Shown here piece after piece: positions 1 through 4,822 of a DNA stretch of 5,750 bases. The notes below the pieces were generated by a model. The model was not told where the DNA came from and did no database searches. It worked only from the letters and a program-made list of their open reading frames with translations. The stretch lies in contig WQZK01000133.1 in NCBI GenBank assembly GCA_009780765.1, forward strand, positions 1-5,750. The letters are read 5' to 3'. Every line of letters starts with the position of its first letter. The stretch's first letter is position 1. The translations under genes and the position numbers were made by a program. The stretch comes from Defluviitaleaceae bacterium (GTDB lineage: Bacteria > Bacillota > Clostridia > Lachnospirales > UBA5962).

Positions 1-416
1 GCAAGTGTTGTTGATAGAAATATCACAATAATAAAATCTCTGTACGGTTTTCTTTGATAAAGCGAATACAAATAGCCTCCCAAGATAATAGGCCAAATGT
101 TGGCTATATTTTTGCCAAAAAATGCGTATCCCGGAATCATCCAAACTGCAAGTATTCCCATGCCGCTTGGCTGCACTTTAAATATTTTAAACAACGTAAC
201 TGCAATAACACCAGTTAACCCAGCGTTTACAAGAGTTGCACCAACTCCACCTATGTAGAAGTAGTCAGTTATTAAAACATCTTGGCTTAAAACTATTCTA
301 ATAAGCCCATCCCAAATATCTCTTGGCGTGTCTACAATAAATGCAAATGCGAAGAATATAAACATATTCGCAAGGATAAAATTGTAAGGATTTCTTAGGA
401 ATTTCTTCACTTTCAT
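1..416 (-). CDS. DUF1576-like integral membrane protein, N-terminal 138 codons (3' end beyond window)
   Basis: The frame is open from the start codon to the left window edge, so the C-terminal part is missing. The visible 138 residues are strongly hydrophobic. After a basic start (MKVKKFLRN), membrane-type segments lie near residues 12-28, 55-79 and 86-101, and another begins near 104-120. The stretch DYFYIGGVGATLVNAG (51-66) and the later FFGKNIANIWPIILGGYLY (99-117) are what I remember as characteristic of DUF1576 proteins, polytopic membrane proteins of unknown function found in Clostridia and relatives. I chose the ATG at 416 because a GGGAGA Shine-Dalgarno (424-429) lies 7 bases upstream. 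An in-frame ATG at 431 would place that site inside the gene and has only A/T-rich sequence before it. The gene follows the acetyltransferase by 37 bases with no terminator between, so it is probably the next cistron of the same operon. Family assignment is from memory of the motif; substrate and role are unknown. Confidence 0.75.
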   Translation of the reverse strand, partial: MKVKKFLRNPYNFILANMFIFFAFAFIVDTPRDIWDGLIRIVLSQDVLITDYFYIGGVGATLVNAGLTGVIAVTLFKIFKVQPSGMGILAVWMIPGYAFFGKNIANIWPIILGGYLYSLYQRKPYRDFIIVIFLSTTL

Positions 417-423
417 TGCTATT

Positions 424-429
424 TCTCCC
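424..429 (-). promoter_or_regulatory. Shine-Dalgarno that fixes the start of the DUF1576-like gene
   Basis: On the minus strand this reads GGGAGA, followed by seven bases and the ATG at 414-416. It sits just inside the alternative in-frame ATG at 429-431, which itself has no purine-rich site upstream. The downstream ATG is therefore the better start. Confidence 0.7.
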
Positions 430-453
430 ATATTTTTATTTTTTTACGATGAT

Positions 454-882
454 TTATTGGTCTTGCAGGCTTTTCCCTAAAAACATCTCCAATGGTTGCT
501 TATAAGGCGAAATATCCATCACAATCGAGCCCATGTCTTTATAGCCCATTTTGCGGTAAAAATGCTGGCCGCTTTCATCTACCTGAGTTGAAACCATTAT
601 CATTTTAAAGCCTTGTTCTTTCATTTCGTTTTCCCAAAACTCCACCGCCTTAGTTCCAATGCCCTGCCTTTGATAGGCTCCTTCAATGTGCATAAGTGTT
701 AGAAATGGCACAAAATCAAACATTAGATTATAAACCATCACGCCAATCCGTTTTTCATTGTAGTGTAATATGTAGCACCGCTTATCTCGCACTTTTCGTT
801 CAAATTCACTTTCAGAAAGGTTTCCATCGGGGTGAACAACATACCCTATATCTTCTAAAGTTGCATAAGTTATTTTAAACAT
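454..882 (-). CDS. GNAT-family N-acetyltransferase
   Basis: A 142-residue protein with the layout of a single-domain Gcn5-related N-acetyltransferase, which transfers acetyl from acetyl-CoA to an amine; it should be cytoplasmic. Visible marks are the acetyl-CoA pyrophosphate loop QRQGIG (residues 71-76), preceded by a beta strand (LTLMHIEGAY) and followed by a helix (TKAVEFWENEMKEQGF), then a strand (MIMVST) and the motif B segment HFYRKMGY (107-114). Length is normal for the family. The substrate cannot be told; the HFYRKMGY motif is common to many small-molecule and protein acetyltransferases. The frame can be extended by one codon to a TTG at 885, but the ATG at 882 is better placed, with TAGGGA six bases upstream. 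It begins nine bases after the lipoprotein B stop codon, so it is very probably co-transcribed and coupled with it. It could modify a product of the cluster, but that is a guess from position only. Confidence 0.9.
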   Translation of the reverse strand: MFKITYATLEDIGYVVHPDGNLSESEFERKVRDKRCYILHYNEKRIGVMVYNLMFDFVPFLTLMHIEGAYQRQGIGTKAVEFWENEMKEQGFKMIMVSTQVDESGQHFYRKMGYKDMGSIVMDISPYKQPLEMFLGKSLQDQ

Positions 883-888
883 CAATAA

Positions 889-897
889 TCCCTACCT
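889..897 (-). promoter_or_regulatory. Ribosome binding site of the acetyltransferase overlapping the stop of lipoprotein B
   Basis: The minus strand reads AGGTAGGGA. The TAG stop codon of lipoprotein B (892-894) is embedded in it, and the ATG of the acetyltransferase follows six bases later. Ribosomes terminating on lipoprotein B would sit on this site, which favours coupled translation. The spacing supports the ATG at 882 over the TTG at 885. Confidence 0.6.
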
Positions 898-1929
898 AAA
901 ATGGCTAATTGCCACAACATCACCATTTGTGTTAAAGAAAAACCTAACATATATATGTTCCTCTTCAGAAACCCAGTAGCCATACGATTTTTCTGCTCCA
1001 ACTCGCTCTTCATCAGAGCCTTCACGAATATTGTAAGGCTCTTCGCCAAAAATTTCTATAACATCATCGTAACTAGAAAGCCCGTTAATACCGTGAAAAT
1101 GAAACATTGCGAAGTTATCATAATCCCTTCTAAATTCAACAAATATGCTTTCAATAATGCCGTTTGCACCAATTCTAACTCCATTTTCAAAAATATACGT
1201 TTCGTGCAAGCCAGATTCTTGCCTAATTAGCTCGCCAAACAAATGCTTATTTTCTTCAAAATCTCTTAAAAGCAAAAACGCTATATCTATTTGCTCAATA
1301 GGTTCACTATCATCTCGAGTTGCACTACCAAGTATCATAGAAAATTCCATACCCAAAATATTTACATCTTCATCAAAGAAAAACTTTACGTAAACATTTT
1401 CTGCAATCCAGTAGCCATAGAGCATGTATGCCCCCGAAAACTCTTCTTCATTCACTTCGCGAATATCATCAGGCTCACCAAGCATCAATAAAATATCAGC
1501 ATTTGTAGATTCGGCATTTATACCGTTAAAGTGAAAAGTGTTTGGATGCGGAACTTGTGAAAAATCTACAGTTACCACTCTAATCGGGCGGTTTTCAAAC
1601 CCAAAATCTACACCAATACTTATACCTGTGTCAAAATAGTATGTTGGATATTTTATGCCCTCTTCATCATTAAAGTATATTTGATTACCAAAGTATTCCT
1701 CAACTGTTTCAAACCTAATCTGCAATAATCCTTTAATATTCATTGGGCGAAGTGCAGTAGCTTCTTCCACTATATCTTCAGGTTCGTTATCTTCCGGCTC
1801 TTCCACACCTACTACAATATCTTCTTCTACAGGTTGCGGCTGGTTATCTCTACAGCCCGATAACGTAAGACCTGCCGATAACGCAAAAGCCACACCTGCA
1901 ATCTTAACCAATTTGCTATATTTTTTCAT
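892..1929 (-). CDS. Lipoprotein B: secreted lipoprotein with two FNGI-type repeat domains
   Basis: A 345-residue protein beginning with a lipoprotein signal: basic MKKYSKLVK, a hydrophobic run, then lipobox LSGC with Cys26 as the lipidated residue, so it should be anchored on the outer face of the membrane. Residues 27-60 form a very acidic, proline-containing linker. Two copies of a domain follow, at about 67-197 and 215-344. Each has an N-terminal strand-rich half, an F-H-F-[NH]-G-I motif (132-137 and 276-281), a helix ending in LGEP (150-153) or FGEEP (294-298), and a closing YGYW...YV[KR]FFF segment. It is a paralogue of the neighbouring lipoprotein A, with near-identical first residues and the same two-domain plan. 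I do not recognise a characterised family. The half-domain pattern loosely resembles YjgB/DUF4309-type or BamE/BLIP-like domains, which is a hint only. The start has a GGAGG site nine bases upstream, inside the end of lipoprotein A, and the two genes are one base apart. Confidence 0.85.
   Translation of the reverse strand: MKKYSKLVKIAGVAFALSAGLTLSGCRDNQPQPVEEDIVVGVEEPEDNEPEDIVEEATALRPMNIKGLLQIRFETVEEYFGNQIYFNDEEGIKYPTYYFDTGISIGVDFGFENRPIRVVTVDFSQVPHPNTFHFNGINAESTNADILLMLGEPDDIREVNEEEFSGAYMLYGYWIAENVYVKFFFDEDVNILGMEFSMILGSATRDDSEPIEQIDIAFLLLRDFEENKHLFGELIRQESGLHETYIFENGVRIGANGIIESIFVEFRRDYDNFAMFHFHGINGLSSYDDVIEIFGEEPYNIREGSDEERVGAEKSYGYWVSEEEHIYVRFFFNTNGDVVAISHFR
1911..1929 (-). repeat. 19-base direct repeat, copy in lipoprotein B start
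   Basis: The 19 bases ending at the start codon of lipoprotein B (plus strand atttgctatattttttcat) are identical to 2881-2899 at the start of lipoprotein A, in the same orientation and 970 bases apart. They encode the shared signal-peptide beginning MKKYSK. The similarity of the two genes weakens beyond this point at DNA level. Confidence 0.9.
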
Positions 1930-1930
1930 A

Positions 1931-2899
1931 TTACCTTTCCTCCGTAAACATATTAATTGCTATAACATAATTATCTTCATTAAAGAAAAATCTTACAAAC
2001 ATCCCATCTGTTCCTGAAAGAACATAGTAAAATGAACTTTCTGCACTAACTCTGTTTTCATCCTCGCCAAAACTTATTTCATGAGGCTCTCCAAACAAGC
2101 CTATAACATCATAACTTGTTGAAAGTTCGCCAATTCCATTAAAATTAAAGGTTACACCACTGTCGTCACTTTGTAAAAAATTTATAAATACGCTGGTAAT
2201 AAATCCATCTATATCGTAGCTTGTTTGGATGCCATTATTATCTGATAAATACATAAAATGTTCGCTATGTGTTCCTATCAAGTGCTGAATATCTACTACT
2301 GCCGATTCTTCATAATCTAGCCCTACTAGGTGTGCCTCGCTTGAAAACTCAATAGCAAAAACGCTATGATCAGGCCTTAGAAAAACTCTGGCAAATAATT
2401 CACCTGCTTCGATATAACCGTAAGAAAGCTCTGGCTCTAGCCGCCACTCTGTAGGCCCGACGCCCTCAAAGCGATGAATACTAGGATACGAACCAAACAA
2501 TTCCTCAATATCACTGTATACGGTGTTTCTTGTAATTCCGTTAAAATTGTAATCAAACTCTAAGGTCATTCCTTGGCGTGCAAAACTAACAAGTGCACTT
2601 ATAATACGATTTTCATATGCCGAAACATTAACAGAAACGCCTCTTGCGAAGATATAAGTAACATGTGGTCCCCAATCTTGTACACCTATTTGCGGGCCAA
2701 ATAAACCACTTAATTCGGCAAGCTCTTTACCAATCCAACTTTGCATGTTAATCTGTTCTTCGTTTGGCTGGTCTAAAGCAACTGTAATGTCTACCATATC
2801 ATCTAGCCCTTCATTGTTTCTCGAACAACCAGCAAGAAGAGCTGCACATAGCACTAAAGTAACTCCTGCTATTTTGAGATATTTGCTATATTTTTTCAT
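1931..2899 (-). CDS. Lipoprotein A: secreted lipoprotein with two FNGI-type repeat domains
   Basis: A 322-residue protein starting MKKYSKYLKIAG. It has a clear lipoprotein signal peptide ending in lipobox LAGC (Cys25 lipidated), so it is predicted to be membrane-anchored outside the cytoplasm. After a short acidic linker (about 26-52) come two copies of the domain also present twice in lipoprotein B, at about 54-186 and 204-318. The Y-N-F-N-G-I and F-N-F-N-G-I motifs lie at 117-122 and 251-256, with the following helices ending in LFGSYP (134-139) and LFGEP (268-272). The second domain is closest to the second domain of B (RVSAESSFYY against RVGAEKSYGY; FVRFFFN against YVRFFFN). No catalytic motif or known family is recognised. 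The frame extends upstream to an ATG at 2932, but that would add MILLKRRRWSK before the signal peptide and lies deeper inside aspS. The ATG at 2899 gives the normal signal and matches the start of its paralogue. It overlaps aspS by 14 bases. Confidence 0.85.
   Translation of the reverse strand: MKKYSKYLKIAGVTLVLCAALLAGCSRNNEGLDDMVDITVALDQPNEEQINMQSWIGKELAELSGLFGPQIGVQDWGPHVTYIFARGVSVNVSAYENRIISALVSFARQGMTLEFDYNFNGITRNTVYSDIEELFGSYPSIHRFEGVGPTEWRLEPELSYGYIEAGELFARVFLRPDHSVFAIEFSSEAHLVGLDYEESAVVDIQHLIGTHSEHFMYLSDNNGIQTSYDIDGFITSVFINFLQSDDSGVTFNFNGIGELSTSYDVIGLFGEPHEISFGEDENRVSAESSFYYVLSGTDGMFVRFFFNEDNYVIAINMFTEER
1939..1943 (-). promoter_or_regulatory. Shine-Dalgarno of lipoprotein B inside the last codons of lipoprotein A
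   Basis: The minus strand reads GGAGG, nine bases before the ATG at 1927-1929. It is formed by the Glu-Glu codons of the TEER C-terminus of lipoprotein A. Only one base separates the TAA stop of A from the ATG of B, an arrangement typical of translational coupling. Confidence 0.8.
2881..2899 (-). repeat. 19-base direct repeat, copy in lipoprotein A start
   Basis: Identical to 1911-1929 at the start of lipoprotein B. This copy also contains the last codons and TAG stop (2886-2888) of aspS, read in a different frame. It is a relic of the gene duplication or a conserved translation-initiation region. Confidence 0.9.
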
Positions 2900-4685
2900 T
2901 TTGCTCCATCTCCGTCTTTTCAGTAATATCAAGCCCTAGCTCTTCAAGTTGGGCATCTTCAACAATATTTGGTGCATCTGTTAGTGGGCAAGAAGCATCT
3001 TTAACCTTTGGAAACGCAATAACATCTCTAATTGCTGTTGTTTTAACCGCAAGCATGTTAAGCCTATCAAGCCCAAACGCAATTCCGCCATGAGGGGGTG
3101 CACCATATTTAAACGCTTCTAAGAAGTAGCCAAAGCGCTCTTCTGCCTCTTCTTTGGTAAAGCCTAAAATATTAAACATTTTTTCTTGCACTTCTTTTTG
3201 GTAAATACGCATACTTCCGCCACCCGCTTCGTAGCCGTTTATAACAATGTCATATGCTTTTGCACGGGCTTTTTTAGGGTTAGTTTCTAGTAGTTCAATA
3301 TCTTCATCTTTAACCATTGTAAATGGATGGTGTTTTGCATAAAATCTGTTTGTTTCTTCGTCCCATTCAAGAAGTGGGAAATCTACAACCCATAAAAATT
3401 CGTATTTGTTAGGGTCGATAAGGTTTTCACGCCTCGCAACTTCGCATCTTAAAGCTCCTAGCGAATCAAAAACAACATCATCGCTATCTGCACATAAAAG
3501 AATTAAATCACCTGCTTTTGCCGAAAACACTTCAACAATTTTTGAAAGCTCGTCATTCGTAAAAAATTTCGACAAAGTAGTTTTAAATTCGCCATCCTCT
3601 AAAACGCTAATCCACGCAAGCCCCTTAGCTTTATATGTTTTAACAAATTCTATTAAAGAATCTATCTGTTTTCTTGGCATATCTGCAAGACCTAAGACAT
3701 TAATCCCACGAACCGAGCCACCAGCATCTATAGCCGATTTAAACACCCCAAAATCTGTGTCTTTCACTAAATCAGAAATATTTTTAAGTTCCATCCCAAA
3801 CCTTAAATCTGGCTTGTCTGAGCCAAAGCGTTCCATGGCCTCGTCATACGTCATTCTTTTTATAGGAAGCGAAACCTCGTAATCTAAAACGTCTTTAAAC
3901 ATATCTCTAACCATGCCCTCGGCTAAGTTTATAACATCTTCTTGGTCTACAAAAGAAAGCTCTATGTCTATTTGGGTAAATTCTGGCTGTCTGTCTGCTC
4001 TTAAATCTTCATCTCTAAAGCATTTTGCGATTTGATAATATTTATCAAACCCAGAAAGCATTAAAAGCTGCTTATACTGCTGCGGCGATTGCGGCAAGGC
4101 ATAAAAATTGCCTGGATACACACGGCTAGGCACAAGATAATCTCTTGCACCTTCTGGCGTTGAACGGCCCAGAATAGGCGTTTCCACCTCTATACAACCT
4201 TGATTATTTAAAAAATTTCTAACCGACTGGTAAATTTTATGCCTTACAATTAGATTATTTTGAATTTCTGGGCGTTTTAAATCCACATAGCGGTGCTTAA
4301 GTCTTAAATCTTCTTTAACCCCTACATCAGCAACTTGAAATGGAGGAACCGCAGCCTCTGATAAAATGCGAAGTTCAGTGGCCTCAATTTCAATCTTACC
4401 TGTTTTCATATCAGGATTTATATTGTTTTCTGTACGCAAAACAACTCGCCCTTGTATAGCCAAAATATATTCTGTTCTAACATTTTTAATTTTTTTAAGC
4501 ATTTCTTCATTGTTTACAGCAACCTGAATAATGCCCGTTCTATCTCTAAGTATTATAAAAACATGTCCCGGGAAATCGCGTTTTTTATTAACCCAGCCCA
4601 TGATTGTAACTATCTGCCCAACATGCGTTTCGTTTACTTCTTCACACATATGCGTGCGTTTTAAACCTACCATTGTTTTGCTCAT
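2886..4685 (-). CDS. aspS: Aspartyl-tRNA synthetase, bacterial type
   Basis: Class IIb aminoacyl-tRNA synthetase that activates aspartate with ATP and charges tRNA-Asp (or tRNA-Asp and tRNA-Asn if non-discriminating) in the cytoplasm. The 599 residues match the usual bacterial length. An N-terminal OB-fold anticodon-binding domain (about 1-110, with GWVNKKRD and FIILRDRTGIIQV) is followed by class II motif 1 (GCIEVETPIL, 163-172). Next come the aspartate-site segment PQSPQQYKQLLM (198-209), motif 2 (FRDEDLRADRQPEFTQID, 223-240) and the bacterial insertion (GAD) domain (about 290-420). The end holds DFPLLEWDEE (435-444), HHPFT (452-456), GGGSMRI (488-494) and motif 3 GGIAFGLDRL (533-542). All key motifs look intact. 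The C-terminus carries a short extra tail (about 588-599, TEKTEMEQNEKI) that overlaps the next gene and supplies its ribosome binding site. The start is fixed by AGGAGG seven bases upstream. It heads the lipoprotein/acetyltransferase/membrane-protein cluster. No T-box leader is seen upstream. Confidence 0.98.
   Translation of the reverse strand: MSKTMVGLKRTHMCEEVNETHVGQIVTIMGWVNKKRDFPGHVFIILRDRTGIIQVAVNNEEMLKKIKNVRTEYILAIQGRVVLRTENNINPDMKTGKIEIEATELRILSEAAVPPFQVADVGVKEDLRLKHRYVDLKRPEIQNNLIVRHKIYQSVRNFLNNQGCIEVETPILGRSTPEGARDYLVPSRVYPGNFYALPQSPQQYKQLLMLSGFDKYYQIAKCFRDEDLRADRQPEFTQIDIELSFVDQEDVINLAEGMVRDMFKDVLDYEVSLPIKRMTYDEAMERFGSDKPDLRFGMELKNISDLVKDTDFGVFKSAIDAGGSVRGINVLGLADMPRKQIDSLIEFVKTYKAKGLAWISVLEDGEFKTTLSKFFTNDELSKIVEVFSAKAGDLILLCADSDDVVFDSLGALRCEVARRENLIDPNKYEFLWVVDFPLLEWDEETNRFYAKHHPFTMVKDEDIELLETNPKKARAKAYDIVINGYEAGGGSMRIYQKEVQEKMFNILGFTKEEAEERFGYFLEAFKYGAPPHGGIAFGLDRLNMLAVKTTAIRDVIAFPKVKDASCPLTDAPNIVEDAQLEELGLDITEKTEMEQNEKI
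2904..2913 (-). promoter_or_regulatory. Ribosome binding site of lipoprotein A inside the end of aspS
   Basis: The minus strand reads GGAGATGGAG, two GGAG cores at 4 and 10 bases before the ATG at 2897-2899. Both are encoded by the final aspS codons (Glu-Met-Glu). The near core is rather close and the far one rather distant. Even so, the position supports the ATG at 2899 over an upstream ATG at 2932, and suggests coupling to aspS translation. Confidence 0.55.
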
Positions 4686-4692
4686 TTTAAAT

Positions 4693-4698
4693 CCTCCT
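4693..4698 (-). promoter_or_regulatory. aspS: Consensus Shine-Dalgarno of aspS
   Basis: The minus strand reads AGGAGG with a seven-base A/T spacer before the ATG at 4683-4685. This is the strongest ribosome binding site in the window. It settles the aspS start. Confidence 0.9.
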
Positions 4699-4720
4699 AA
4701 TTATTGTTAAATCTCTAGAT

Positions 4721-4770
4721 TGCGTGTGAGTTCCCGAATCAAGTTCAGGACAGGATGACGAAGTGCCGCA
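4721..4770 (-). repeat. Hairpin-forming repeat-like element in the aspS leader
   Basis: This stretch is more GC-rich than the DNA around it. Its core at 4732-4750 can fold on the transcribed strand as TCCTGAA-CTTGA-TTCGGGA, a seven-pair stem with one G-U pair and a five-base loop. The flanks read CGTCATCCTG on one side and ACTCACACGCA on the other. From memory, GTCATCCTGAACTTGATTC-like sequences occur as dispersed small palindromic repeats in many bacterial genomes, so this may be a copy of such an element that landed between the aspS promoter and ribosome binding site. There is no run of T after the stem, so it is not a standard terminator. Only one copy is visible here, so the repeat nature is inferred. 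Confidence 0.45.
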
Positions 4771-4785
4771 CATTGTCATATTACT

Positions 4786-4794
4786 ATCATATCA
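4786..4794 (-). promoter_or_regulatory. Possible extended -10 promoter of aspS
   Basis: The minus strand reads TGATATGAT, a TGn extended -10 followed by TATGAT (five of six matches to TATAAT). No good -35 lies at 17 bases; TTGAGG and TTGAGA occur at 13 and 22 bases. It is about 100 bases before the aspS start and would place the hairpin element in the 5' leader. The call rests on motif match and location only. Confidence 0.35.
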
Positions 4795-4822
4795 CAGAAG
4801 TACCCCTCAAAAGTCTCAAATT

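Larger units (their letters stand above)
898..2740 (-). repeat. Four copies of a 115-130-residue repeat domain across lipoproteins A and B
   Basis: At protein level the copies lie at about 2342-2740 (A1), 1946-2290 (A2), 1339-1731 (B1) and 898-1287 (B2). All contain aromatic-x-F-[NH]-G-I, a helix of about 10 residues ending in [FL]G followed by a proline-containing turn, and a closing beta segment with YxY and [FYV]x[VA][KR][VF]F[FL]. A2 and B2 are most alike, and A1 and B1 share the ending EFS. This suggests that a domain duplication came first and a whole-gene duplication followed. The DNA has diverged, so these are ancient repeats, not recent tandem copies. Domain edges are my estimate from eye alignment. 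Confidence 0.75.

Noticed and set aside
417..453. Terminator between the acetyltransferase and the DUF1576-like gene
   Set aside because: The gap is A/T-rich on the transcribed strand but has no stem-loop, and a ribosome binding site for the next gene follows at once.
696..1491. Several plus-strand open frames of 60-109 codons opposite the acetyltransferase and lipoprotein B
   Set aside because: They overlap each other and well-supported minus-strand genes and have no Shine-Dalgarno or family signature; they are shadows of low-GC coding sequence.
2900..2932. Upstream ATG at 2932 for lipoprotein A
   Set aside because: It would put eleven basic and hydrophobic residues before a complete lipoprotein signal that matches the paralogue's start at MKKYSK, and would enlarge the overlap with aspS.
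3406..3882. Plus-strand open frame of 158 codons
   Set aside because: It lies wholly inside aspS on the opposite strand, has no ribosome binding site or recognisable domain, and the opposite frame encodes an intact essential enzyme.
4732..4750. Intrinsic terminator after the unknown gene
   Set aside because: The stem is short and is not followed by a run of T on the transcribed strand.
4686..4822. T-box riboswitch ahead of aspS
   Set aside because: The 137-base gap is too short for a usual T-box leader, and no T-box sequence or terminator/antiterminator pair is seen.
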